A stretch of 40,233 nucleotides of DNA. It comes from Desulfobacterales bacterium. Its GTDB lineage: Bacteria; Desulfobacterota; Desulfobacteria; Desulfobacterales; Desulfosalsimonadaceae. Positions 10,630 through 18,147 of this stretch are shown here, piece by piece. The stretch's first letter is position 1; each line of letters opens with the position of its first letter. A model generated the notes under the pieces. The model was not told where the DNA came from. It ran no database searches and worked only from the letters and a program-made list of their open reading frames with translations. A program made the position numbers and the translations under genes. Location: positions 1-40,233 of the forward strand of contig JAGXKN010000032.1 in the NCBI GenBank assembly GCA_018335195.1, given 5' to 3'.

Positions 10630-10657
10630 ACTATAGCGTAAAGCTTATTGCTGTCAA
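10630..10657 (-). promoter_or_regulatory. Sigma-70 type promoter reading towards atoE
   Basis: On the minus strand, TTGACA (10657-10652), a 16-base spacer and TATAGT (10635-10630). The -35 is perfect and the -10 matches five of six. Transcription would start near 10623, giving a leader of about 230 bases before atoE that contains the terminator-like hairpin at 10512-10536. Confidence 0.6.
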
Positions 10658-10744
10658 GAGGATAGCAGAAAAAGGGATGACAAAAAATGGTCATGGTGTC
10701 GGAATTTGTCAGTGCGCCCGAAAACATCCCCGCAAACTCCGATG

Positions 10745-12175
10745 CTACTGCATGGCGAGTTTTCCGGAAGAATCTTCATCGGCCCTGGCCAGGTGTTTGT
10801 CATCACCCAGGGAGGCATAAAGTTCTTCCAGGCTGTTTTTGGATGCCATGAATCGCTGCAGTTCCTCGCCTTCCAGCTTGCGGCCCGGCGGGGAGTCTAT
10901 TTCCTTGGGGTTGACGGGGCTTCCGGCATACCGGACTTCATAATGCAGGTGCGGACCTGTGGACCTGCCGGTGGAGCCGACATAGCCGATAACCTCTCCC
11001 TGCTTGACCCGCGCCCCCCTGCTGATACCCTCGACATAGCCGCTCATATGGGCATAAACCGTCTGGTACTGGTTGGGATGGCGGATTCTGATATAGTGAC
11101 CGTAGCTCCCCCTGGGACCGGCATATTCCACGACGCCGTCTCCGGCTGCCATGATGGGGGTTCCGGATGGCGCGGCAAAATCGAGCCCTTCGTGCATCTT
11201 GTTATATCCCAGGATGGGGTGCTTGCGCATGCCGTATCCGGAACTGGCGCTTGCGCCTTCAACAGGAGTGACCATCAGGGCCTTTTGCACGCTTTTGCCC
11301 CGACCGTCGAAAAAACCGGTTCCGCCGTCCTCGCATTCATGCCGGTATATGCGCAGGGTACGGCCGTTGGTGTGCAAAGCGGCGTACATCACGGGGCCGG
11401 TCATGGCTACTTTTCCGCGATCATCGACCCGTTCCTGGTAGAGGACCTCGATCCGGTCGCCGGGGCGGATGTCGCGCTGAAAGTCCACGTCGTAAGAATA
11501 AGCCCGCAGCACCTGCAGCAGTGCTTCAGTGGGCAGATCGGCAGCCTGTGCGGCCTGGTACAAACTGGAAGTGATCTCCGCCTCGGCACGGGCCGGACGG
11601 GTTCTGAGCTCGTGCGCCAGCTCCCGGACCTGGAAGCCATGTCCCACACGGCGCGTAACCTGTACTTCCCGGCAAACATCCAGCCTGAGGCTCAGGCCCT
11701 GGAAAACCGCATTATTTTCCTGGTTATTCACAAAAGACAAGGTCAGCTCATGGCCCTGGCGAAGTTTTGCCGGATCAAAACTTTTCTGAAGCTCGCGCAC
11801 GACTTGGTAGGCCTCCGGACTAGCGAGCCCGGCCCGGTGCAGGATGTTGATCAGGGTGTCGCCTGCAGAAACCGTGATCTGCTTTTTCTCCAGCAGGGAC
11901 CCGAAATCCTGTTCCCAGGCGTTTCGGGCAGCCGGATTCGAAGCCGGGCCGTTATTGTTTTTCTCTGCATGCTCGGATAAAGGGCTGACTTCCAGGCGGG
12001 ACTCCTGAGAGCCAAGTGTATGGGCAGACGGAACGTTGCTTGCCTGCAGAACCGCATATGCACCCAGAAAAACCAGCAGCAGGGCGGCAAAGCCCCATGG
12101 AACTGCTCTTCTGCCGCGCCTGCGGCGTTTCAGCGCCCTTATGTAGGATCTGTATTGAGAAGGCGAATATCGCAT
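10745..12175 (-). CDS. M23 family murein DD-endopeptidase (MepM/OapA-like)
   Basis: A 476-residue membrane-anchored cell-wall hydrolase that would cut peptidoglycan cross-links in the periplasm. After a very basic N-terminus (ALKRRRRGRR) there is one membrane segment (~residues 26-44, FAALLLVFLGAYAVL). A LysM/OapA-like region follows (ITVSAGDTLINILHRAGL), then an intermediate domain (TEALLQVLRAYSYDVDFQRD), then the LytM peptidase domain with the metal-site motifs HEGLDF (~residue 325) and HLHYEV (~residue 408). The long frame opens at a TTG at 12238. The ATG at 12175 is preferred because AAGGAA lies ~8 bases before it and the signal-anchor then sits normally near the N-terminus. A TTGCAT-N16-TATAAT promoter lies at 12316-12343. 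It is divergent from the amidase gene. Confidence 0.9.
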   Translation of the reverse strand: MRYSPSQYRSYIRALKRRRRGRRAVPWGFAALLLVFLGAYAVLQASNVPSAHTLGSQESRLEVSPLSEHAEKNNNGPASNPAARNAWEQDFGSLLEKKQITVSAGDTLINILHRAGLASPEAYQVVRELQKSFDPAKLRQGHELTLSFVNNQENNAVFQGLSLRLDVCREVQVTRRVGHGFQVRELAHELRTRPARAEAEITSSLYQAAQAADLPTEALLQVLRAYSYDVDFQRDIRPGDRIEVLYQERVDDRGKVAMTGPVMYAALHTNGRTLRIYRHECEDGGTGFFDGRGKSVQKALMVTPVEGASASSGYGMRKHPILGYNKMHEGLDFAAPSGTPIMAAGDGVVEYAGPRGSYGHYIRIRHPNQYQTVYAHMSGYVEGISRGARVKQGEVIGYVGSTGRSTGPHLHYEVRYAGSPVNPKEIDSPPGRKLEGEELQRFMASKNSLEELYASLGDDKHLARADEDSSGKLAMQ

Positions 12176-12315
12176 CCGATCGTTCCTTTTCCGGCACCTT
12201 GAAGGCCGCCTGAACACAAAACACCAAAATAAAAACAATACAAGAACCGTGCCGAACAGTTCTCCGGTCCGGGTTTACCCGCAAATGGTCGGGGGAATGT
12301 CTTTAATCAAATGAT

Positions 12316-12343
12316 ATTATATCAGAATCTCACAAAAATGCAA
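12316..12343 (-). promoter_or_regulatory. Sigma-70 type promoter of the M23 peptidase gene
   Basis: On the minus strand, TTGCAT (12343-12338), a 16-base spacer and a perfect TATAAT (12321-12316). It lies about 140 bases upstream of the chosen start codon of the peptidase, in the 288-base region shared with the divergent amidase gene. Confidence 0.6.
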
Positions 12344-12406
12344 CAGATACAGCCATCCGGAATAAAAAAATTTCAAAAACCCTGCCGTGCCTGTTGTTTG
12401 CCTCCC

Positions 12407-12435
12407 TTGCACAACCGTGTTTTTTCGGATACACT
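12407..12435 (+). promoter_or_regulatory. Possible promoter of the amidase gene
   Basis: TTGCAC (12407-12412), a 17-base spacer and TACACT (12430-12435), 28 bases before the ATG. Matches to consensus are moderate (three and four of six), so this is tentative. Confidence 0.3.
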
Positions 12436-12463
12436 CATTTATTAATCAAAGAAAGGAGTGAAC

Positions 12464-13930
12464 ATGAATGAACCGGCTTTTCAATCCGCCCTGGAGCAGG
12501 CCGCAGCCATCCGTACGGGCCAGATTTCCGCTGTCGAACTGCTTGAATATTACCTTGAACGGGTCCAGCGGTTTAATCCGCAGTTAAACGCGATCGTGCA
12601 GACCTGCCCCGAGTCGGCCCGCGAGCGGGCGGAAAAAGCAGACACGGCCCTTGCCCGGGGCGAGTTGTGGGGACCGCTTCACGGGGTTCCGGTAACCATC
12701 AAGGACACCCTGGAGGTTGTCGGCATGCCGTGTACTTCCGGATCCCCGGCCCTGAAAAATCACATGCCGGAAAAACACGCCGAAGCGGTGCAGTCCTACA
12801 TCGATGCCGGCGCCGTGGTATTCGGAAAAACCAATGTTCCCCTCTACGGCGGCGACCTTCAGAGTTTCAACAAGGTCTACGGCCAGAGCAATAACCCGTG
12901 GAATACGGCGCGCACTCCCGGCGGGTCCTCAGGCGGGGCGGCCGCGGCTTTGAGCGCGGGCCTCTGCTGCCTGGAGATCGGCAGCGACATCGGGGGGTCA
13001 ATCCGCACGCCGGCGCATTTCTGCGGCTTATACGGGCACAAGCCCAGCTACGGCATCGTGCCCCAGAAGGGCCACATTCCGCCGCATCCCGGAATTTTTA
13101 CGGACGAACACGGCATTTGCCTGGACATCATGGTGGTGGGACCTCTGGCCAGAAGCATTGACGACATTTCCCTGGCCATGGACCTGCTGGCCGCACCGGA
13201 ACCGGCAGAACGGCGGGGGCGGCAGATCCGCCTGCCCGAGCCCCGCAGGAACAACCTCAAAGACCTCAGAATCGGGCTGTGGATGGACGACCCGGTCTGC
13301 CCGGTGGACAGTTCCGTGGGAGAGGTGCTCCAGAATGCCGTGGACCGGCTGTCTGCCAAAAAGGCCCATATTGCCGACAAACGGCCGAACGTGGATTTTG
13401 CCGGCAGCCATGACTGCTTTTTGAGCCTGCTGGCAGCCGTCATGGGCGCGGGCACGCCGGACAAATATTTCAACAAATGGCTCGAAGACGTCAAGACGCT
13501 TTCGCCAAATGATCAGTCATACCTGGCCCGCCATCTGCGCGGCGCCACGCAGATTCACCGGGACTGGGTCATCAGAGACGGCCTGCGTCAGCTCCTGCGC
13601 CAGAGCTGGGCGGATTTTTTCCGCGAATTTGACGTGCTGCTCTGCCCGGTCGCCCCCTTGCCGGCCATTGCCCATGACCAGCAGTACCTGTATGACCGCC
13701 GGATCACGGTAAACGGAAAGCAGCGCGAATACATGGACTTAATGGGGTGGGCCGGGCTGACCGGCGTGGTCTACCTGCCCGCAACAGTGATTCCCGCAGG
13801 CCGTACAAGGGAAGGCCTGCCCGTGGGCATTCAGATCGTGGGCCCCTATCTCGAGGACCGCACCCCGATCCAGGCGGCAAAATTGGTCTCCGAGGTCCTC
13901 GGCGGATTTGTCCCGCCGGAAGGGTATTAA
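12464..13930 (+). CDS. Amidase signature family enzyme
   Basis: A 488-residue cytoplasmic hydrolase of the amidase signature family, which uses a Lys-cisSer-Ser triad. Visible residues: Lys80 in PVTIKDTLEVVG, the Gly/Ser-rich loop TPGGSSGG with Ser155, and the nucleophile Ser179 in GSDIGGSIRTPAHFCG. The substrate cannot be read from the sequence. The family includes GatA, FAAH-like and bacterial aliphatic or peptide amidases. No gatB or gatC is nearby, and the C-terminal half (RVTVNGKQREYMDLMGWAG-like segment) resembles stand-alone amidases rather than GatA. The ATG at 12464 is chosen because AAAGGAG ends 6 bases before it; the GTG at 12458 overlaps that site. It converges on tonB with a 33-base gap in which no clear terminator is seen. 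Confidence 0.9.
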   Translation: MNEPAFQSALEQAAAIRTGQISAVELLEYYLERVQRFNPQLNAIVQTCPESARERAEKADTALARGELWGPLHGVPVTIKDTLEVVGMPCTSGSPALKNHMPEKHAEAVQSYIDAGAVVFGKTNVPLYGGDLQSFNKVYGQSNNPWNTARTPGGSSGGAAAALSAGLCCLEIGSDIGGSIRTPAHFCGLYGHKPSYGIVPQKGHIPPHPGIFTDEHGICLDIMVVGPLARSIDDISLAMDLLAAPEPAERRGRQIRLPEPRRNNLKDLRIGLWMDDPVCPVDSSVGEVLQNAVDRLSAKKAHIADKRPNVDFAGSHDCFLSLLAAVMGAGTPDKYFNKWLEDVKTLSPNDQSYLARHLRGATQIHRDWVIRDGLRQLLRQSWADFFREFDVLLCPVAPLPAIAHDQQYLYDRRITVNGKQREYMDLMGWAGLTGVVYLPATVIPAGRTREGLPVGIQIVGPYLEDRTPIQAAKLVSEVLGGFVPPEGY

Positions 13931-13963
13931 AAAAATTTTACAGGGCCCGGACAATCCCGGGGA

Positions 13964-14638
13964 TCACCTTAACTCGAACAAGACGGGGATGTTCATCCGG
14001 AGTGGGCCGTCAAACAGGCGGCCCGGCGGCCGGGGAAACGGCGCCGCCTGTTTGACCGCTTTCAATGCCGCCCGGTCCAGCTCCGGATGGCGCGAAGATT
14101 CAACGATTTCCGCCGAGCTCAGCGTTCCGTCCGGATCCAGGGTAAAACCCACCACCACCCGGCCCTGGAGCTGTTTTCTTCGGGCGGATTCCGGATACTC
14201 CTTGCTGCTTTCGATTTTAAGGCGCAGCATCTCAAAATAGTCCTTCCGGGTCACATACCGGCCTGCGCCCCCGGCATCCGGCTGCCAGTCCGCCACGTCC
14301 GCGGAAAGCCCCGTGGTGTCCGGCGCTGAAATTTCCTCGGAAATGGTATCCGGCACATCGGCATCCACCGGATCCATTTTTATATCCGGCACCTCGGGTT
14401 TGGCGGCGTCGATCTTGCTGACCTCATTGACCTCGGGGGCTTTTCTGTGCATCCGGGGCTGTGGAATGGATCGCTGCCAGGGGTTTTCCTCCCTTACGGT
14501 CAGCTCGATGACCCGCCGGGTGTCTGAATCATAAAGATCGGCAATGCGCACGAAAATGACCAGGTGTATTCCCAGGGAAACCACCACCATGGCCCACAGC
14601 ACCCAGTTGGGCTGTTTTTCGTCGTTTTCGAGACTCAC
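13964..14638 (-). CDS. tonB: TonB family energy transducer
   Basis: A 224-residue TonB protein that would couple the inner-membrane proton motive force, through ExbB/ExbD, to outer-membrane receptors. One membrane segment spans ~12-30 and carries the Ser-x3-His pattern (SLGIH, Ser21/His25) known in TonB to be needed for coupling. A periplasmic linker rich in Pro, Asp and Lys follows. The C-terminal domain starts near YPESARRKQLQG and contains the conserved GRVVVGFTLDPDG strand. The preferred start is GTG at 14638: it overlaps the exbD stop as GTGA, and AAGGGAG lies 11 bases upstream. A GTG at 14671 in the same frame would give 235 residues. It is the last gene of the riboswitch-led operon, so its partner is most likely a corrinoid uptake route. 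Confidence 0.9.
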   Translation of the reverse strand: MSLENDEKQPNWVLWAMVVVSLGIHLVIFVRIADLYDSDTRRVIELTVREENPWQRSIPQPRMHRKAPEVNEVSKIDAAKPEVPDIKMDPVDADVPDTISEEISAPDTTGLSADVADWQPDAGGAGRYVTRKDYFEMLRLKIESSKEYPESARRKQLQGRVVVGFTLDPDGTLSSAEIVESSRHPELDRAALKAVKQAAPFPRPPGRLFDGPLRMNIPVLFELR

Positions 14639-15051
14639 GGCCGGAAATTCTCCCTTTCCGTGGCCAGACACAGCCGTGCGGCCCCCGCCGCCTTGGCAAT
14701 GTCCATGACCTTTACGGCCTTGTTTAAGACCACCCTGCGATCCGACTTGACCACCACCAGGCGGTCAGAGTCGCTGCCGATCATCTTGTTTAGCCGGGTG
14801 TAGAGCTGGTCCATTTCCACGGCCTCGTCCATGAGATAAGCCTGCCCGCTTTGGTCCACATGGACCGTAATCTCCTTTTGCGCCTGGGGCGCCGAGGCCT
14901 TTGCCTGGGGCAGCTTGACCTGTATGCCTTCCTCCACCATGAAGTTCGTGGTCAGCAGAAAATAGATCAGCAGCATAAAGACAATATCGATCAGCGAAGT
15001 CAGCGGGGCCTGGATCATGTAGCGCTCGCGCTTTTTAAATCTCAAAGCCAT
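14635..15051 (-). CDS. exbD: Biopolymer transport protein ExbD
   Basis: A 138-residue ExbD/TolR protein, part of the proton-driven ExbB-ExbD motor that energises TonB. It has a short basic cytoplasmic N-terminus, one membrane helix at ~20-38 (LIDIVFMLLIYFLLTT) with the essential aspartate at residue 22, and a periplasmic domain (EITVHVDQSGQAYL; VVVKSDRRV). The ATG follows AAGGAAAAAAGCTT. It lies 74 bases after exbB; that gap contains a GCGGCC/GGCCGC inverted repeat near 15094-15118. It overlaps tonB by four bases. TolR is the alternative, but with tonB adjacent and no tolA, tolB or pal, ExbD is favoured. Confidence 0.92.
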   Translation of the reverse strand: MALRFKKRERYMIQAPLTSLIDIVFMLLIYFLLTTNFMVEEGIQVKLPQAKASAPQAQKEITVHVDQSGQAYLMDEAVEMDQLYTRLNKMIGSDSDRLVVVKSDRRVVLNKAVKVMDIAKAAGAARLCLATERENFRP

Positions 15052-15125
15052 AAGCTTTTTTCCTTGTTTCTTTTTGGTACTTCCCGACCGGCGGCCGCAC
15101 GCGGTCTGCAGGCCGCACCGGATTT

Positions 15126-15734
15126 TTATTTCCGGTCTGCCACGGCCGTTAAAAAGGCCACAGCGCCCTCCTGGAGGCGGGCTTCATATTTTTCGATCCG
15201 GGAGATCAGATACGAATGGGCCACCATGGTGGGCAGCGCCACTGCCAGGCCCAGGGCGGTGGTCAGCATGGCCTCCCAGATGCCGCCGGCAAGTACTGCG
15301 GCATTGACCTTGCCGCCCATCTGCTGGATCACCATGAACGCCTTGATCATTCCGATCACGGTACCGAGAAGCCCCAGCAGTGGCGCAATATTGCCGATAG
15401 TGGCAAGCGCCTGGGTGTAACTGGATAGCTTGCGGACCTCGGTATCCGTGGCATGCGTAATCACGGATTCCAGGATCTCCCGGTCCTGGTGCCTGACCCC
15501 GAGCGCCTGACTCAAAACTTGTCCCATTGGGGAACGGCTCTGAATCGCGGTCTCGTAGGCGCCCTGATCGTTGCCCTTGCGAATTTGGGCCACCACCTTT
15601 TCCGCAAGCCCCGCGCCCCGGCTTTTGAGCCGGGTGAAATGAATCAGCCGCTCGGCAAATATGGCCAGCGCCAGCACGGAGCAAAGCAGTATCGGGACAA
15701 CCAGCACGCCCCCCTTGGACAAAAATTCAATCAT
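15126..15734 (-). CDS. exbB: Biopolymer transport protein ExbB (MotA/TolQ/ExbB family)
   Basis: A 202-residue inner-membrane proton channel subunit. Three hydrophobic segments are visible: ~9-29 (LVVPILLCSVLALAIFAE), ~108-130 (IGNIAPLLGLLGTVIGM, the family signature) and ~150-172 (TTALGLAVALPTMVAHS). The cytoplasmic loop between the first two fits ExbB and TolQ. Its ATG overlaps the stop of the upstream repeat-protein gene as ATGA, so the two are translationally coupled. This ties the exported repeat protein to the energising motor. Confidence 0.93.
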   Translation of the reverse strand: MIEFLSKGGVLVVPILLCSVLALAIFAERLIHFTRLKSRGAGLAEKVVAQIRKGNDQGAYETAIQSRSPMGQVLSQALGVRHQDREILESVITHATDTEVRKLSSYTQALATIGNIAPLLGLLGTVIGMIKAFMVIQQMGGKVNAAVLAGGIWEAMLTTALGLAVALPTMVAHSYLISRIEKYEARLQEGAVAFLTAVADRK

Positions 15735-17590
15735 TGGTTTTCCTCCGAATTGGTTCCGGTTTGTTTATCCGTCAGCGCCTCTGCGGCCCTACCGGTTTCT
15801 GCATCGGCCTGTTCCCCTTCTGCGACATCCGGGGCGCCGTCATAGTTCAAATCCTTTTCCCGTTTGATAAGGGCGCCGGATTCATCATAGGTTTCCCAGA
15901 TATCCGGGGCGCCGTCGGCATTGCGGTCTTCCTCGACCCGTCGGATCCGCCCGTTGGTGTAATAAAACCAGACATCCGCGTTTCCATCCCCGTTTTGATC
16001 CTTTTGCGCGCGGACCGGTTCTTCCGAGTCATTGTAGAACCATACCAGGTCTGGATCCTTTGGGCCGCTGCCGTATTCAATGGCTTTTGTCAGCTTTTCG
16101 GCGTTGTCGTAGAACTCCCGGAAATCCATTTCCCCGTCATTGTTTTCGTCTGCGGTCTTCTGCCTGAGCACGCCCTGTTTATAAAAATACCGGGCCTCCG
16201 GGGTCTGATCGGCGTCCGTGTCGCGTTCCATGACCATGGACCATTCAGCATGGCCAAAGCGCTGGGTAACTTCAAAATGCCCGTCCCCGTCGGCATCCTT
16301 GATCACTTTGCGCTTATCCCCGTTTTCATAAAACGCCCGTAGATCCACCCGGCCATCTGCGCTTTCATCCTTTTCCAGCCGGGAAAGCTCCCCGTTTTCG
16401 TAATACTGCCAGGTATCCGCAGATCCGTTGAAATTCGTGTCACTTTCTACTTTTTCCCTTTGCTCTTCGGCGTTAAAGTAGATCGTGGTATCCGGCTTGC
16501 CGTCCTGGTTTTCATCCCGGGTCTGCCGGCGGATTTTCCCGTTTTCAAAATAGGTCACGGTTTCCAGGAACCCGTCGCCGTCTGCATCGGATGCCATGCG
16601 CACGGGTTGGCCGGCTTCAAAATACCGGATCCGGTCAATATTGCCGGTATGCCGGGTGTCTTCTTCGATCTTTTTGACCTGCCCCTTTTTGTCAAACCGG
16701 GTGAAGATATCTGACTTGCCGTCATGGTTGCTGTCTTTTTCCCGGAAAACCGGGCTACCGTCCTTAAACTCCGTGAATACGTCAAAGCGGCCGTCGCAGT
16801 TGGCATCCTTTTTTTGTCTGACCGGCTGACTGCCGCGAAACTCCGTGACTTCATCGACCCGGCCGTCATAATCGGTGTCTTTTTTCTGAACAGCGATCTC
16901 CCCGTTTTCGTAATACCGCATGGTTTCGAGTTTGCCGTCGCCTGAAAGATCATGATGGCTTTCTTCGGGCTCGCCCTGGCTGTTATAAAAAATGATGCGC
17001 TCATATATGCCGTCTTCGTTATGATCCACCCGGCGTGCAAGCGGGCGGTTCCCCCGAAAGCTCTGCCATTGGTCGATTATTCCGTTTTCGTTTGCGTCCC
17101 GGGTTGAAGATTTCAATTTGCCGTTTTCAAACCGGTATATGGTGTCAAAAAAACCGCTGCCGGTGGTATCCGACTTAATCTTCTGCGGCCGGCCGTCGCT
17201 GTCAAAAAATGTCACGCGGATGACCTGACCGCTTTCGTCGGTGCGCTCCCTGCGCTTGCGCGTGCCGCCGGAAAAATAATCAATGGTCTCGATCCGCCCG
17301 TCTGCATCCGTGTCCCGCTCAACGCGCACCACGGTTTCATTCTTGTAGTACTGAAACTGATCCATCCGCCCGTCATTGTCGGAGTCAAGCGCCAGGCGCG
17401 CAATCCGGTCGTTTTCATCAAAAACCGCGATCCGGTCGATTCTGCCGTCATCGTTGGTGTCCTTTTCCACGCTTCTGCCGGCGGCAGCCGAGACAACAGC
17501 GATCTGCACGCAAAAAAGCACGATCACCGCCGGCAGCAGCCTGCATCCGAAACCGCGGTTTTCTGAAAATCGCCTTTTTTTCATGCGCAT
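15731..17590 (-). CDS. Exported tandem-repeat protein, about 23 DxDxDGxxD / YxNG units, B12-riboswitch controlled
   Basis: A 619-residue protein with a long signal peptide (basic MRMKKRR start, hydrophobic LLPAVIVLFCVQIAVVSAAA, cleavage near AAAG). Almost all of the mature part is about 23 repeats of ~24 residues. Each has an acidic loop of the type DTDADGRIE or DADGDGFLE, resembling calcium-binding EF-hand or thrombospondin-3 loops, then an aromatic strand and turn such as YYENGELSRLE, resembling MORN/YwqK-type hairpins. Units near residues 85 and 470 are degenerate. A short Glu/Ala/Thr tail ends the protein; no outer-membrane barrel, lipobox or catalytic motif is seen. The ATG at 17590 is chosen over an upstream frame to 17731 because that extension runs through the terminator, and GGGAG lies 8 bases before 17590. 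It is the first gene after a cobalamin riboswitch and overlaps exbB as ATGA. Calcium binding and a corrinoid-uptake role are inferences. Confidence 0.85.
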   Translation of the reverse strand: MRMKKRRFSENRGFGCRLLPAVIVLFCVQIAVVSAAAGRSVEKDTNDDGRIDRIAVFDENDRIARLALDSDNDGRMDQFQYYKNETVVRVERDTDADGRIETIDYFSGGTRKRRERTDESGQVIRVTFFDSDGRPQKIKSDTTGSGFFDTIYRFENGKLKSSTRDANENGIIDQWQSFRGNRPLARRVDHNEDGIYERIIFYNSQGEPEESHHDLSGDGKLETMRYYENGEIAVQKKDTDYDGRVDEVTEFRGSQPVRQKKDANCDGRFDVFTEFKDGSPVFREKDSNHDGKSDIFTRFDKKGQVKKIEEDTRHTGNIDRIRYFEAGQPVRMASDADGDGFLETVTYFENGKIRRQTRDENQDGKPDTTIYFNAEEQREKVESDTNFNGSADTWQYYENGELSRLEKDESADGRVDLRAFYENGDKRKVIKDADGDGHFEVTQRFGHAEWSMVMERDTDADQTPEARYFYKQGVLRQKTADENNDGEMDFREFYDNAEKLTKAIEYGSGPKDPDLVWFYNDSEEPVRAQKDQNGDGNADVWFYYTNGRIRRVEEDRNADGAPDIWETYDESGALIKREKDLNYDGAPDVAEGEQADAETGRAAEALTDKQTGTNSEENQ

Positions 17591-17630
17591 TGACCTGTCT
17601 CCCGTATTTTCAGGGCCGATCCGGATCCAT

Positions 17631-17672
17631 AAAAAAAGCCCTCCAGGCACATCGCAATCGTGCCTGAAGGGC
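17631..17672 (-). terminator. Intrinsic terminator, expression platform of the cobalamin riboswitch
   Basis: On the minus strand, GCCCTTCAGGCAC pairs with GTGCCTGGAGGGC around a nine-base loop with one mismatch, followed by seven T residues (17637-17631). It lies 80 bases past the aptamer and 40 bases before the start codon of the repeat protein. Between aptamer and terminator, ACATCGG/CCGATGT and GGTTC/GAACC repeats (about 17704-17747) could form the alternative antiterminator fold. Confidence 0.85.
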
Positions 17673-17750
17673 TGCACCCAGTTTTCTTGGCCCCTGTTGT
17701 ATCCACATCGGAGGTTCGGCACCTGAACCACCGCAGGCCGCCGATGTATC

Positions 17751-17927
17751 GGTTAAGGCAGGTCTTCTGGCTCCCCTGTCTTTTCAGCAGCCTTCCCGCC
17801 CGGCTTCGACCGGACAGTGGCGTCTGGTGCTGAAAAGATTTTCGCCTCAGCGGCGAAACAGGGTTACAGCGGCGGGACCGCTCCCGATTTTCACGGGATT
17901 CCCTATTAAGCAAATCACACCTTAACC
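17751..17927 (-). promoter_or_regulatory. Cobalamin (B12) riboswitch aptamer
   Basis: The minus strand carries the conserved landmarks in order. P1 arms are GGTTAAGG (17927-17920) and CCTTAACC (17758-17751). The core has GGGAATCCCGTGAAAATCGG and the GCGGTCCCGCCGCTGTAACC segment, then GCCACTGTCCGG and GGGAAGGC. The B12 box AGCCAGAAGACCTGCC lies at 17772-17757. The class (Rfam Cobalamin) binds adenosyl- or other cobalamins and usually switches off corrinoid uptake or synthesis genes. Here it is followed by an intrinsic terminator and the repeat protein-exbB-exbD-tonB operon. Transcription would end early when cobalamin is bound. Confidence 0.94.
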
Positions 17928-17932
17928 ATTTT

Positions 17933-17962
17933 TTATTACCAACAGGTCTGCGCATAAGTCAA
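17933..17962 (-). promoter_or_regulatory. Candidate promoter of the riboswitch operon
   Basis: On the minus strand, TTGACT (17962-17957), an 18-base spacer and TAATAA (17938-17933). The -35 matches five of six; the -10 is weaker. Transcription would begin near 17926, at the first bases of the P1 stem of the aptamer, which supports the placement. Confidence 0.5.
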
Positions 17963-17976
17963 GAATCACTTCCCGG

Positions 17977-18045
17977 AATAAAAAAAAGCCACGAAGGCAA
18001 AACACAGGCCTGCGGCCAGTCCTTGCCTTCGTGGCTTTTTTTATT
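17977..18045. terminator. Bidirectional terminator with long A/T-flanked stem
   Basis: The arms at 17977-18000 and 18023-18045 are complementary over about 23 pairs. Each has the GCCACGAAGGCAA core and an A/T run, so T runs follow the stem on both strands. The loop is 22 bases. It would end the helicase transcript (minus strand) and insulate the riboswitch promoter. The CCACGAAGG wording recurs in a dispersed palindrome at 32872-32947. The rest of the gap to the helicase stop at 18148 shows nothing recognisable. Confidence 0.85.
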
Positions 18046-18147
18046 CGTAACGGATCCTTAAAAACCGCATCTTCTGTGATGGGGATTGGCATATACTCAT
18101 AATCAAGCCGGCCGCGCTTGTCAATAACAAAAAGGCAAGGCCTGTGT

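Noticed and set aside
10706-11980. A 424-codon open frame on the plus strand opposite the M23 peptidase
   Set aside because: The minus strand has LytM metal-site motifs, a promoter and a ribosome binding site; the plus-strand frame has none of these.
13931-13963. A CCCGG/CCGGG hairpin between the amidase and tonB as a terminator
   Set aside because: The stem is only five pairs and the T run lies too far from it on the relevant strand.
15731-17590. Regularly spaced repeated DNA of about 72 bases, at first sight an array
   Set aside because: The periodicity is the 24-codon protein repeat. Units vary at the DNA level and there are no identical repeats with unique spacers, so it is not a CRISPR array.
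17590-17731. An upstream extension of the repeat protein to 17731
   Set aside because: It would translate the terminator hairpin and the antiterminator region; the signal peptide starts cleanly at 17590 with a good ribosome binding site.
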